Assembly (NCBI RefSeq): GCF_014191725.1
Contig: NZ_JACHWZ010000005.1
Coordinates: forward strand, 62,001-126,000
From: Microbulbifer rhizosphaerae
GTDB lineage: Bacteria; Pseudomonadota; Gammaproteobacteria; Pseudomonadales; Cellvibrionaceae
DNA length: 64,000 bases
Reading direction: 5' to 3'
The notes below the pieces were generated by a model, which was not told the origin of the DNA, searched no databases, and was given only the letters and a program-made list of their open reading frames with translations. This document shows positions 1-8,644 of this stretch, one piece after another (positions within the stretch are counted from its first letter, which is position 1; every line of letters begins with the position of its first letter). The translations under genes and the position numbers were made by a program.

Positions 1-769
1 AAATGCCCGCCAGCTCCGGCGCCAGTGTGGCGTCGCCGGGCTTGTGGCAGCCGCTACAGCCGTAGCTCTGGAAAAGCTGCTCGCCGGCGTCCGCCGGGCT
101 GGGTGCGTCGCCCTGCCCCGCCAGCCACCGCTGGTAGCCGGTCTGGCTCATCACCACCACTTTGCCGCGCATGCGCGAGTGGTCGGTGCCGCAGTACTCG
201 GCGCAGAACAGGTGGGATTCGCCGGTGCGGATCGGGGTGAACTGGGCGGTGGTATACATGCCCGGCACTGCGTCGCGCTTGAGCCGGAACGCCGGAAACG
301 ACAGGCTGTGGACCACGTCCTGGGAGGTGATGCGCAGCTGCACCGTCTCCCCCACCGGCAGGTGCAGGGTATTGATCTCGCGGGTGCCGTCCGGGTGTTG
401 GAATTTCCACATCCACTGTTTGGCCACCACGTCGATGGTGATGTCCGTCGCCGGTTTGCCATAGAGTTCCAGGTACAAATGGCTGGCCCAGAAGAAGAGC
501 CCGATAAAGGCTGCGCACAGCGACAGCGCAAAGCCGATTTCCACGCGGCGGCCGCTGCGGTCGGACAATAGTTTTCCCCGCCCGCGACCCAGGGTGCGCC
601 GGTAGCGCGCCGCGAACACCACCACCAAGCCGGCGAGAATCGCCATCAACAGCCCGGAAATACCCAGCAGGGCGTAATACAGGTGGTCCACCTGGGCCGC
701 GTATTCGGAGCCCTGCTGGGGGATCAGTTGCAGCCCGATCTGTGGATCTTCGATCGCCTGCTCGCTCAC
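1..769 (-). CDS. coxB: Cytochrome c oxidase subunit II with fused cytochrome c domain (caa3 type), 3' end cut by window edge
   Basis: Takes electrons from cytochrome c into the CuA centre of a terminal oxidase in the cytoplasmic membrane. About 256 residues are visible. There are two membrane segments (about 31-55 and 78-97), then a cupredoxin domain with CuA ligands in CAEYCGTDHSRM (C189, C193, H197, M200) and H154. A C-terminal heme site, CSGCH at about 238, marks a caa3-type fusion. GTG start with AGGAGGT six bases upstream; the GTG overlaps the stop of the SCO gene (GTGA). It is the last visible gene of the alternative complex III operon, so electrons probably pass from that complex to this oxidase. 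The end of the heme domain is outside the window. Confidence 0.95.
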   Translation of the reverse strand, partial: MSEQAIEDPQIGLQLIPQQGSEYAAQVDHLYYALLGISGLLMAILAGLVVVFAARYRRTLGRGRGKLLSDRSGRRVEIGFALSLCAAFIGLFFWASHLYLELYGKPATDITIDVVAKQWMWKFQHPDGTREINTLHLPVGETVQLRITSQDVVHSLSFPAFRLKRDAVPGMYTTAQFTPIRTGESHLFCAEYCGTDHSRMRGKVVVMSQTGYQRWLAGQGDAPSPADAGEQLFQSYGCSGCHKPGDATLAPELAGI

Positions 770-1539
770 GGCGACCTCCTCCGCTGTAGGCCGACGATCA
801 GACCGCCCAGTGCGAGCAGGGACAGTCCGCCGGCGACCTGCAGCAGGCGCATCACCGCGACACTGTAGCGGCCCGTATCCGGATCGAAGTGATAGCAGCG
901 CAGCAGCAACTGGTCCACCGGGCTGCCAAGTTTGCCGCGGCCGGCGTCCACCAGCGCCAGGTGCAGGTCCGGCTGTCCGCGCTCGATGCGCAGCAGGTAG
1001 CGGCTGACCAGGCCGCCGGTGGCGACCACCACCAACCCCGCCGGGTGCGCGAAGCTGTCGCGCTCTGCGTCGTAGGCATATTGAAAACCCACCGCATCGG
1101 CCAGGGTATCGATGGCTGCGGCGCCGCCGGTCAACAGCTGCCAGTTGGAGACGATTTGTCCGTGCCGCTCGCGCAGGCGCCGAGCCAGTTGCGCGGCCTG
1201 CGCCGGCGTCTCCCGGGGATCGATACTCACCACCGCCACGCGGTAATCCCCCGCGGCGAACGGCAGATCGGCCGCGGCCCCGGCGAGTTGGTCCAGCACC
1301 ATGGGACAGAGATGCGGGCACTCGAACCAGGACAGCACCAATATTAGCGGGCCCTGTTCAACCAGCGCGGTGAGTGTCACGGCGTCGCCATTTGCATTGC
1401 GAAACCCCGTCGCCGGCAGCGGCGCGCCGATGCGCTGATTGAATGCCACCGCATCCAGGGTTTTCTCCGCTGTCGGCTTCGCTTCGACAGCCAGCGTGAG
1501 CAGCAGAAGCAGCGGGCAGGCGCGGGTGAGCCAGTTCAC
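766..1539 (-). CDS. SCO1/SenC/PrrC-type copper chaperone
   Basis: Thioredoxin-fold protein of 257 residues that in this family helps deliver copper to the CuA site of oxidase subunit II, which fits the gene next door. It has an N-terminal signal or anchor (about 5-20), the copper-binding CxxxC in FECPHLCPM (C74, C78), a conserved downstream histidine in SFAHPAGL and a C-terminal membrane segment. The open frame runs about 80 codons further upstream. I chose GTG at 1539 because it has GGAGG upstream, begins a signal peptide and overlaps the preceding stop as GTGA. Confidence 0.88.
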   Translation of the reverse strand: MNWLTRACPLLLLLTLAVEAKPTAEKTLDAVAFNQRIGAPLPATGFRNANGDAVTLTALVEQGPLILVLSWFECPHLCPMVLDQLAGAAADLPFAAGDYRVAVVSIDPRETPAQAAQLARRLRERHGQIVSNWQLLTGGAAAIDTLADAVGFQYAYDAERDSFAHPAGLVVVATGGLVSRYLLRIERGQPDLHLALVDAGRGKLGSPVDQLLLRCYHFDPDTGRYSVAVMRLLQVAGGLSLLALGGLIVGLQRRRSP

Positions 1540-1883
1540 TGAGGTGCCTCCGCATCTGGCAGGCCGCGCTCGAGCAGGAGGTCCATCGCGCGCTCGATCG
1601 GCATATGCACCACCCCGGCCTCCCGGTCCACCCAGCCCACGCTGTGCAGCCGCTGTTGCTCGCGCTCTTGGTAGCCGGCCAGATCCGCGAGAGGGTTGCG
1701 CTGCAGGCGCACCTGCCCCGGCGGCACCGGCAGCGGTTCGAACACCGGGGCGGGGGGACGCGGCAGCCAGTAGAGATAGAGCGGCCACATGGCCAGGCCG
1801 CCCAGCAGCACCAGCGCCAGGGTGAACAGCAGGATGTAGACGATCGGGCGCACCCGGGAAAGGTCGGCCTCGTGTTTAATCAT
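1536..1883 (-). CDS. Small membrane protein of the alternative complex III/caa3 cluster
   Basis: 115 residues of unknown function. One strong membrane segment (about 14-38) is followed by a proline-rich linker and a C-terminal block, VGWVDREAGVVHMPIERAMD. As I recall, similar short proteins with this GWVD...IPIxRAM block accompany SCO and cox genes in other alternative complex III clusters; a search would have to confirm this. It overlaps actF by eight bases and the SCO gene by four, so all three are translated together. A role in oxidase assembly or supercomplex formation is inference. Confidence 0.75.
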   Translation of the reverse strand: MIKHEADLSRVRPIVYILLFTLALVLLGGLAMWPLYLYWLPRPPAPVFEPLPVPPGQVRLQRNPLADLAGYQEREQQRLHSVGWVDREAGVVHMPIERAMDLLLERGLPDAEAPQ

Positions 1884-2913
1884 CTTCAGCCCCGCGGTTT
1901 ATTCGCTGGCCGGCGTTGTAACCAGCCCCGTAGATGGCGCCGACGACCAATACCAGTGCCGGCACCAACCAGACCTGTGGTGCACTCCAGCCGCCGAACG
2001 CCGGCAGTATCAGCCAGCAGATTTGCAGAATATGTCCGGCCAGGCAGGACGCCGCCGCAAACATCAGCCAGTCCGCGCGTCCCTTGGCGGCGCTGGACAG
2101 CAGAACGATAAACGGCAGCAGGAAGAAGAGCACAAAGGAGATCACACTGATCGGCCGCCAGGCGCCTTGGCTGCGGTGGATATACCAGCCGATCTCGTCG
2201 GGCAGGTTTGCCGACCAGATCACGATGTACTGGGAAAAGGCGGTGAATGCCCAGCCCAGCAGTATCGCCAGCCACAGATTGGCGATATCCCGGCGCGCGC
2301 CCGGGTCCATGTGCTGAGCGCCCAGTAGCAGCGCGCAGGCGATGGCGGCGGCCACCATACCGGTACCCAGCATCAGCCCGTAGATATCCGAATAGAACTC
2401 CGGCTCCAGGGACATAAACCAGTCGAAGGCGAAAAACGTCAGCGCCAGCAGCCACAGGATCAGTCCCGGCGCCTGTACCGGCGCGGTGCGCCGCCGCCAC
2501 ACGCCCAGCGCCCAGGCGAGCCCCAGCCAGATCGCGAAATAGCCCAGGCTGCGAACGACAAAAAAAGGCCGGTTCAGGTAGGCGAGCTTGTTGCGCACCA
2601 CCTCCGGCAGTTCCTGCGCGGGCAGGGTCCAGGAAAACAGCGTGTGCAGGCCGAACAGCAGCGGCAGCATGGCCGCGGCGAACAGCGGCAGGGTCGCCGC
2701 CAGCGCCAGCCACAGCGGGCGGCTCTGTTCGCCCCAGCGCCCGCCGGTGAGGCCCTGGGTCATCAACATCGCCAGCGCGCCCAGCGGCAGCGAGCCCCAG
2801 ATCAGCGCCGCCGCCAGCCAGCTGGAGGCAAATGCCGCGCCGCCGAGCGCGGCGCCGAGCGCGCCCAGTGCCAGCAGTGCAATTCCACCGGGCAGTATCG
2901 CGCGCGGAGTCAC
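1876..2913 (-). CDS. actF: Alternative complex III subunit ActF (NrfD-like membrane protein)
   Basis: Polytopic membrane protein of 345 residues with roughly ten hydrophobic segments and almost no soluble part. In known alternative complex III (quinol:cytochrome c/HiPIP oxidoreductase) ActF is a paralogue of the quinol-binding ActC. The block FAFDWFMSLEPEFYSDIYGL, about midway, is typical of ActF. Its GTG start overlaps the actE stop (GTGA), and its end overlaps the next start by eight bases. The assignment rests on order in the act operon and overall character. Confidence 0.9.
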   Translation of the reverse strand: MTPRAILPGGIALLALGALGAALGGAAFASSWLAAALIWGSLPLGALAMLMTQGLTGGRWGEQSRPLWLALAATLPLFAAAMLPLLFGLHTLFSWTLPAQELPEVVRNKLAYLNRPFFVVRSLGYFAIWLGLAWALGVWRRRTAPVQAPGLILWLLALTFFAFDWFMSLEPEFYSDIYGLMLGTGMVAAAIACALLLGAQHMDPGARRDIANLWLAILLGWAFTAFSQYIVIWSANLPDEIGWYIHRSQGAWRPISVISFVLFFLLPFIVLLSSAAKGRADWLMFAAASCLAGHILQICWLILPAFGGWSAPQVWLVPALVLVVGAIYGAGYNAGQRINRGAEDD

Positions 2914-3449
2914 GGCGCTTTTCCTCCCTGGTTTTGCCGCTCCAGTTCCCGGCGCTGCTGCGGGGTGAGGTCCTCCAGCGAGCCGTGCTGCGAGAGTTGC
3001 AGCGCGCGAATATAGGCGGCGATGGCCCAGCGCTCATCCGGCGGCACCCGCGCGGCGTAGGAATACATCACGCCGAAGCCGTCGCTGATCACATCGTAGA
3101 AATGGCCGAGCGGCGCGTTGCGCAGGCGTGCGCTGTGCAGTGACGGCGGCGCGGGAAAACCGCGCTGTACGATGGCGCCGTCGCCGTTGCCGGTACCGCC
3201 GTGGCAGGGGCTGCAAAAAATATCGAAACGCTCGCGGCCGAGTTCCAGCAGTTCGCGGCTCAGGGGTTCGGGCAGGGTGGTCGGGCGCGTCTCCACTGCC
3301 TGGTTGCGGGATACCGTGCCCTCCACCGGCATTCGGGCGGACTGGTCGTTCGGCCAGCCGGGCGCGGCCTGGTAGGGATCGTAGCGGGGCTGGTTGCGCA
3401 TATCCTGGCCGCAGGCGCAGAGCAGGAATATTGCGGTGAATATCAGCAC
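2910..3449 (-). CDS. actE: Alternative complex III subunit ActE, monoheme cytochrome c lipoprotein
   Basis: 179 residues. A short signal ends in a lipobox (FLLCAC), so the mature protein should be anchored by a lipidated cysteine. A single heme motif, CSPCHGGTGNGDG, lies near residue 93. ActE is the mobile cytochrome domain that passes electrons from the complex to its acceptor, here probably the caa3 oxidase. The open frame continues far upstream through repeat DNA; GTG at 3449 is chosen because it directly precedes the lipoprotein signal. A 227-base gap filled with two repeats separates it from actD. Confidence 0.92.
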   Translation of the reverse strand: MLIFTAIFLLCACGQDMRNQPRYDPYQAAPGWPNDQSARMPVEGTVSRNQAVETRPTTLPEPLSRELLELGRERFDIFCSPCHGGTGNGDGAIVQRGFPAPPSLHSARLRNAPLGHFYDVISDGFGVMYSYAARVPPDERWAIAAYIRALQLSQHGSLEDLTPQQRRELERQNQGGKAP

Positions 3450-3482
3450 AGGTCCCCGGTGTGGGGCTGGGTTCCGAAGCTC

Positions 3483-3530
3483 CTGTAGGAGCGGTCCGGC
3501 CGGGAGCGGCCCATGGCCGCGATCGGACTT
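3483..3530. repeat. REP-like element, copy 1 of the TGTAGGAGCGG family
   Basis: Contains TGTAGGAGCGG followed by GCGGCC-CAT-GGCCGC, a perfect six-base-pair hairpin, and GATCG. The same core occurs at 29336-29365, with relatives at 16775-16798 and 30011-30097. It resembles the Pseudomonas-type REP elements. It sits inside the act operon between actE and actD. Confidence 0.7.
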
Positions 3531-3584
3531 TCCGCCGGCCGCGGGCGCTGATTGCCGGCTCCCGCAACGCAGGATTACTTCGAA

Positions 3585-3640
3585 CTCCCGGGGCGGGCCT
3601 GCGGCCCGCAAGCGGAGCTGGAGCTCCGCGTTCCCGGGCT
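3585..3640. repeat. Two-hairpin intergenic repeat, copy 1
   Basis: Two adjacent hairpins: GCGGGC-ctgcg-GCCCGC, then GCGGAGCT-gg-AGCTCCGC, followed by GTTCCCGGG. The same arrangement is present at 11815-11862, where the second stem has changed on both sides so that pairing is kept. It lies in the actE-actD gap. Confidence 0.7.
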
Positions 3641-3676
3641 GGGCCGCCACCACCCTGGATTCTGTGCGTGAACTTC

Positions 3677-4216
3677 TCACAACATCAGCTCCCGCACATT
3701 TTCGGCCCCCTGCGCGCGCAGGAAATCCTCCACCTCTGCGGGATCGCCGCCGCGAACACTCAGGAAAAATCCGTCCGCGGACGCGCGCGCAAAGTCGTCG
3801 CAGTTGAATATCGGGTGGTAGTAATGGGGCAGGCGGTCTTTGGCCAACATAGTGATGGTCGCGGCCATCACCGTGGAGAAGATGCCCACTTGAAAGGTGA
3901 CCGGCAGAAACGCGGGCCAGCTGTTGAGTGGCTTGCCGCCCACCACAAACGGATAGTCGATCACCGCGGTGTACCACTGCAGGAAAAAAGCCGCAGCCGC
4001 GGCGGTTGCGCCCAGCGACAGCGCAATCAGCGGAATACCCCGTTCGCGAAAGGTCAGCGCCTCGGCCAGCCCCGGCACGGGAAAAGGCGCGTGGGCCTCC
4101 AGCCGCCGGTAGCCGGCCTCGCGCGCGCTTAGGGTGGCGGCTACAAGCGCCTCCGGGCCGGCGAAGCGGGCGATCAGGCCATAGTGGTCTTGCTCGGAGT
4201 GGTTTTGCTCAGTCAC
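3677..4216 (-). CDS. actD: Alternative complex III subunit ActD (DUF3341 family)
   Basis: 179 residues with a cytoplasmic N-terminal region, two membrane segments (near residues 60-80 and 95-120) and a cytoplasmic tail. The tail carries the block DRLPHYYHPIFNCDDFARAS, characteristic of the DUF3341/ActD family. ActD is a small integral subunit of alternative complex III and binds no cofactor. GTG start overlapping the actC stop by eight bases. Confidence 0.9.
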   Translation of the reverse strand: MTEQNHSEQDHYGLIARFAGPEALVAATLSAREAGYRRLEAHAPFPVPGLAEALTFRERGIPLIALSLGATAAAAAFFLQWYTAVIDYPFVVGGKPLNSWPAFLPVTFQVGIFSTVMAATITMLAKDRLPHYYHPIFNCDDFARASADGFFLSVRGGDPAEVEDFLRAQGAENVRELML

Positions 4217-5573
4217 CGCTTTTCTCCTTGTGAACCGCGCGGTAGATCGACACCCGCATATCGTGCATCGACACCACCGGAGCCAGGCGCACGAACGCCA
4301 GCAGCAGGAATGCAAACAGTCCCAGCGAACCCAGTGCCACCAACAGGTCCCACAGGGTGGGCCCGGAGAGGCCCCAGGCGGAGGGCATATAGCTCGCATA
4401 GGTGCTGGTGAACACTATCTGGAAGCGCTCGAGCCACATGCCGATATTGCTGGTGATCGCCAGCGCAAGCAGCATCGCCGGCGAGCGCCGCACCCGCCTG
4501 AACCACAGCAGTTGCACCAGCAGCGAATTGCACACAAACATAGCCCACCAGGCGGGCGCGTAGGGGCCGGTCCAGCGGTTGATATACACCGCGCGCTGGT
4601 ACGGATCGCCGGAGTACCAGGCGGTAAAAACTTCCTGGATATAGGCGTAGTTCACCACCAGCGCGAACAGCAGCATCATGCGCCCCAGGTAATCCAGGTG
4701 GCGGCGGGTAATCAGGTCTTTGAGGCCGAACATCGCGCGGGTGACCACCGCCAGGAAAGACACGGTGGCAAATCCGGAAAAAAGCGCACCGGCGACGAAA
4801 TACGGCGGGAAGATGGTGAAGTGGAACCCCGGCACCAGCGACACCGCCAGGTCCAGGGAGATGATGCCGGTCACCGACACCACGATCGGCGCCGCCACCG
4901 CCGCCAGCACCCGGTTGACCTGCTCGTAGCGCGCCCAGTGCAGCGCCGAGCCGCGCCAGCCCAGCGCCATAACCCCGTAAAAAATCTGCAGTCCGCGGGA
5001 GTGCGCGCGGTCGCGCAGGGTGGCGAAATCCGGCAGCAGGCTGAAGTACAGAAAGCCCAGGGTGAACACGAAATAGGTGGAGATGGCGAAGAAATCCCAC
5101 ACCAGCGGGCTGCGCCACTGGGGCCACAGGTCCATGGTATTCGGATAAGGTATCAGGAACTGCATAAACTGCGGTCGACCCAGGTGGACGATGGCGTAGA
5201 TGCCGGCGCAGACGATCGCGAACAGGGCCATCGCCTCCGCCAGCCGCGCCACCGGCGCGCGCCAGGGCTGGCGCGTGAGCAGCAGCACCGCGGAGATCAG
5301 GGTGCCCGCGTGGGCGATACCGATCCACCAGATGGTATTCACGATGGGGAAACCCCAGGCCACCGGAATATTGACCCCGAACAGCCCGACGCCGACGGTG
5401 AACACCGTGCCCAGACACACCACAAACATCAGCGCCAGCGCCGCGGACACCGCAAATGCCAGCCGCCACCGGCCTCGCGCGCGCGGCTCCAGCACCAGGC
5501 CGGCGATGCGCTCGGTCATCGTTGTGTGTGTCAGGCCCTCGGGCAGCAGGGTTTCCGGTGTTGTCTGCGGCAT
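4209..5573 (-). CDS. actC: Alternative complex III subunit ActC (NrfD/PsrC-like quinol-binding membrane subunit)
   Basis: 454 residues, about ten membrane segments, NrfD family. In known complexes ActC packs against ActB and forms the quinol oxidation site. Recognisable blocks are WGFPIVNTIWWIGIAHAGTL near the N-terminus and YNTIWWIGIAHAG-like PYFVAGALFSGFATV in the middle. ATG at 5573 is chosen over the longer frame because GGAAACAGG precedes it and the upstream extension runs into a palindromic repeat. It is separated from actB by a 140-base gap holding that hairpin, unlike most other junctions in this operon. Confidence 0.93.
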   Translation of the reverse strand: MPQTTPETLLPEGLTHTTMTERIAGLVLEPRARGRWRLAFAVSAALALMFVVCLGTVFTVGVGLFGVNIPVAWGFPIVNTIWWIGIAHAGTLISAVLLLTRQPWRAPVARLAEAMALFAIVCAGIYAIVHLGRPQFMQFLIPYPNTMDLWPQWRSPLVWDFFAISTYFVFTLGFLYFSLLPDFATLRDRAHSRGLQIFYGVMALGWRGSALHWARYEQVNRVLAAVAAPIVVSVTGIISLDLAVSLVPGFHFTIFPPYFVAGALFSGFATVSFLAVVTRAMFGLKDLITRRHLDYLGRMMLLFALVVNYAYIQEVFTAWYSGDPYQRAVYINRWTGPYAPAWWAMFVCNSLLVQLLWFRRVRRSPAMLLALAITSNIGMWLERFQIVFTSTYASYMPSAWGLSGPTLWDLLVALGSLGLFAFLLLAFVRLAPVVSMHDMRVSIYRAVHKEKSGD

Positions 5574-5616
5574 TTCCTGTTTCCGGCATTCCAGAGCGAT
5601 GGTGCCCGCGCCTTCT

Positions 5617-5642
5617 CCCCTCTCCCGCACGCGGGAGAGGGG
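5617..5642. repeat. Perfect 12-bp-stem hairpin repeat between actB and actC
   Basis: CCCCTCTCCCGC and GCGGGAGAGGGG are perfect inverted arms separated by two bases, followed by CCGGGGGAGAGGG. There is no T-run, so it is not a classical terminator. In the actB-actC mRNA it could protect the upstream part from 3' decay or lower expression downstream; that is inference. Confidence 0.7.
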
Positions 5643-5713
5643 CCGGGGGAGAGGGTGGGCAGCTCACCCTGTGATTCGAAAATTGAAGATTTCAAGCGGG
5701 CTTGAAGCACCAT

Positions 5714-8644
5714 TCAATTTCCGGAATTGTCGTCTTCCTTTAACTCGGGATTCGGATTATGCACCGCCGCCAAATAGGTGGTGCGGGGCCGGGTGTTCAG
5801 CTCTTCCAGCATGGCATAGTTCAGCGGAAGTGCTTTCAGCCGGTTGAGTTCACCGCCGGCATCGGCCAGGTCGCCGAACACGATCGCCTGCGTGGGGCAG
5901 GCCTGCTGACAGGCGGTCTGCAGTGGTGTGTCCGGGTCCCAGCGCGCGGCGGCGATGCGCTGTACGCAATAGGTGCACTTTTCCATCACTCCCCGCGCGC
6001 GCACCGTCACATCCGGATTCTGCAGCGCCGGCTGTGCCGGATAGGCGGCATTGCTGTCCGTGTAGTTGAACCAGTTGAAACGGCGCACTTTGTAGGGGCA
6101 GTTCTGGGAGCAGTAGCGGGTGCCGATACAGCGCTGGTAGATCATCTGGTTGAGCCCATCCGCGGAGTGCAGGGTGGCCTCCACCGGGCACACGTATTCG
6201 CAGGGGGCGTTTTCGCAATGCATGCAGGGTACCGGCTGGAAGGTGGTGCGCGGCTGCGGTTCTGTTTCGGGAAAATAGCGGTCCACGCGCAGCCAGTGCA
6301 TATGGTGGCCGCGGATCACCTCCTCGGCGCCCACCACCGGGATATTGTTCTCCGCCTGGCAGGCGGTGACGCAGGCGTTGCAGCCGATACAGGCGGACAG
6401 GTCGATGGCCATGCCCCAGGCGTGCTCGCTCTCTTCTCCCTTTATTGGCCAGTCCTCCGGATAGAGCGACAGCTCCGGCGGATGGTGCCGGGCGAAGGCG
6501 GGGTTGCGGCGGTAGCTGTCCAGGTCTGTTGCGCGGATCAGATCCCGCCCCTCGATCCTGTCGTGGATTTGTATCAGCGCCAGTTTTTGCCGCCCGCCGG
6601 TGGGCGCCAGGGTCGCCGGCTGTGCCCAGGGGCTGGCGCTGCTGCGCAGTTGGTAGGCGCTCACTCCCACGCCGTCGCCGACCCGGCCGGCGGCGGTGCG
6701 CCCGTAACCGAGATACAGGGTGACCGCGTTTACCGGTTGCCCCGGCAGCGCCAGCACCGGCACCGGTAGTTTTCTGCCGCCGCTCTCCAGCTCGACCAGA
6801 TCGCCGTCGCGCAGGTCCCGATCCGCGGCCAGTTGCGGGCTGATCAGCAGCGCGTTGTCCCAGGTCAGGGTGGTGAGGGGGCGGGGCATTTCTTGCAGCC
6901 AGCCGTTGTTGGCGTAGCGGCCGTCCCACAGCGCCGGGTCCGGGCGCAGTTGCAGGACCAGGTCTGTCGCTGTGGACGAAGGTTCCGGGAGCCGCCCGGT
7001 CCAGCCGGCGGTGGGCTCGGCGGCTACAGCTCCGGCCGCGGTGTCCGGCACCAGCCCGTCGTGCAGGCTGCGGCGCCAGAAAACCTCGAAGTCGTCGCCC
7101 CGGTGGCGGCTTTGCCAGTACTCCTGTAGCAGCTTCAGCGCTTCCTCGTCCACGCCCCGCTCCAGCGCGGCGAACAGCTGCAATGCGGATTTGCCGCCGT
7201 GCAGGGGCTGGATCAGCGGCTGCAGCAGGGTGACGCTGCCGTCGAAGGCGCGGGCATCGGCCCAGGTTTCCAGCGGGTGCGCTGCGGGGATATGCCATTG
7301 GGAGAGGCGCGCGGTCTCGTCAAAATATTCGCTCCAGTGCAGCCGCCAGGGCACTTTCCGGAAGGCCTCGGCAAAGGCGAGATCGGCGGCTGCGCTGTAC
7401 ACCGGGTTGCTGTCCAGCACCACCAGGTCCCGCACCGCGCCGGTGTTTATTGCCGCGGTTAGCTCCACAAGCGATTCCGCATCGGTGTCGAAGGCCACCG
7501 GCGGTATCCATTCCAGTGTTTTCCCGAAAGCGTCGAGTTTGTGGTTGATAGCGTGGGCCAGAGCGTGCACCGCGGCCGGTTGCTGGTCGCCGGGGACTAC
7601 CAGCGCCGCGCCGGGATGGCGCTGCAGGTCCTTCGCCAGCGCGTCGATCCAGGGTTCGGGGAGCGGATTTTGCCGCGGCGGCGCCACCGGGATGCCCAGG
7701 GCGATGGCGAGCTGGCGCGCCGCGTCCTCTATCTGCGGGTAGGCCAGGCCGTAACGCTGGTCGGCGTTGGCGCCGGTGACGCTGGGGGTGGATTCGACGG
7801 CGTAAAGCCGTGCGAGGTTTTCATTGCCGTCCCGGGGCCGGCGGCGCGCGGTGAAATCCCGCGCGTAGCGCAGGAAGCCGGGCTGGGACTGCATAAAGTC
7901 CGCGTCCAGCGCCAGCGCCACCTGCACCCGGTCGAAGCGGTAACGCGGCTCCAGGGCCTGGCCCAGCAGTAGGCGGCTGCCGGCGTAGACACCGTCGCGG
8001 TCCACCGGATCATGGAAGAACCAGCGCGCTTCGGGCCAGCGTCGGCGCAGCACTTCGATGCGGGCCTGAACGCTCGGCGAGGTGATTCTGCCGCTGACGA
8101 AGCACAGGCCCTGGCCCCTGTTCGCATTCCACTGTGCCTGCCGTTTCTGCAGTGCGCGCAGGCATTCGGTGTAGCTGGCGATGGCGCCGCGGTGGCGCAC
8201 CGAGGCGGAGCGTTCCGGGTCGTAGAGGGACAGCACCGAGGCCTGGGCGATGGCATCGCAGGCGCCGAGGGTCGCGGGGTGCTGCGGATTGCCCTCGAGT
8301 TTGATCGGCCGGCCCAAGTCGCTTTCCACCAGCACCCCCTGGGCGTAGCCGGCGACGATCGACGCGCTGGCGTAGTAGTTGGGGCGCCCCGGCACCAGGT
8401 GTTCCGGCATGCGCACATAGGGCACCAGGTGTTCCCGCGGCTCGCGGCTGCAGCCCGGCAGCCCGGCCAGGGCCAGGCTGGCGCCGAGCAATTTCAGCAG
8501 GCCGCGGCGGCTCAGGGGCCGGTCCGCCTGCGCCAGCTCCGCCAGGCTGCGCCAGTAGCCGGCGCCGCGCTTGCCGGCGAGCTGCTCTCGCAACGCTTCC
8601 GGGTCGCCGGGTTCTTTTTTGTCGCCAGGCTTTAGCGGTGGCAT
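5714..8644 (-). CDS. actB: Alternative complex III subunit ActB: fused molybdopterin-like (B1) and iron-sulfur (B2) domains
   Basis: 976 residues. A twin-arginine signal (LSRRGLLKLLG, about 46-56) precedes a Cys lipobox-like LPGC. The N-terminal two thirds are a molybdopterin-oxidoreductase fold that in ActB carries no cofactor. The C-terminal third is a ferredoxin-like domain with four cysteine groups: CIGCNACVTACQ, CMHCENAPCEYVCP, CIGTRYCSQNCP and CTYC...CQQACP. The third group lacks one cysteine, consistent with the [3Fe-4S] cluster known for ActB. The start is ATG at 8644, inside the last codons of actA; the open frame extends about 49 codons upstream inside actA. Confidence 0.95.
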   Translation of the reverse strand: MPPLKPGDKKEPGDPEALREQLAGKRGAGYWRSLAELAQADRPLSRRGLLKLLGASLALAGLPGCSREPREHLVPYVRMPEHLVPGRPNYYASASIVAGYAQGVLVESDLGRPIKLEGNPQHPATLGACDAIAQASVLSLYDPERSASVRHRGAIASYTECLRALQKRQAQWNANRGQGLCFVSGRITSPSVQARIEVLRRRWPEARWFFHDPVDRDGVYAGSRLLLGQALEPRYRFDRVQVALALDADFMQSQPGFLRYARDFTARRRPRDGNENLARLYAVESTPSVTGANADQRYGLAYPQIEDAARQLAIALGIPVAPPRQNPLPEPWIDALAKDLQRHPGAALVVPGDQQPAAVHALAHAINHKLDAFGKTLEWIPPVAFDTDAESLVELTAAINTGAVRDLVVLDSNPVYSAAADLAFAEAFRKVPWRLHWSEYFDETARLSQWHIPAAHPLETWADARAFDGSVTLLQPLIQPLHGGKSALQLFAALERGVDEEALKLLQEYWQSRHRGDDFEVFWRRSLHDGLVPDTAAGAVAAEPTAGWTGRLPEPSSTATDLVLQLRPDPALWDGRYANNGWLQEMPRPLTTLTWDNALLISPQLAADRDLRDGDLVELESGGRKLPVPVLALPGQPVNAVTLYLGYGRTAAGRVGDGVGVSAYQLRSSASPWAQPATLAPTGGRQKLALIQIHDRIEGRDLIRATDLDSYRRNPAFARHHPPELSLYPEDWPIKGEESEHAWGMAIDLSACIGCNACVTACQAENNIPVVGAEEVIRGHHMHWLRVDRYFPETEPQPRTTFQPVPCMHCENAPCEYVCPVEATLHSADGLNQMIYQRCIGTRYCSQNCPYKVRRFNWFNYTDSNAAYPAQPALQNPDVTVRARGVMEKCTYCVQRIAAARWDPDTPLQTACQQACPTQAIVFGDLADAGGELNRLKALPLNYAMLEELNTRPRTTYLAAVHNPNPELKEDDNSGN

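Noticed and set aside
3450-3977. Long N-terminal extension of the actE frame
   Set aside because: It runs through two repeats and into actD; the lipoprotein signal marks the true start at 3449.
4230-5705. 491-codon open frame on the plus strand
   Set aside because: Antisense to actC; composition rich in His, Gln and Arg as expected for a shadow frame in high-GC DNA.
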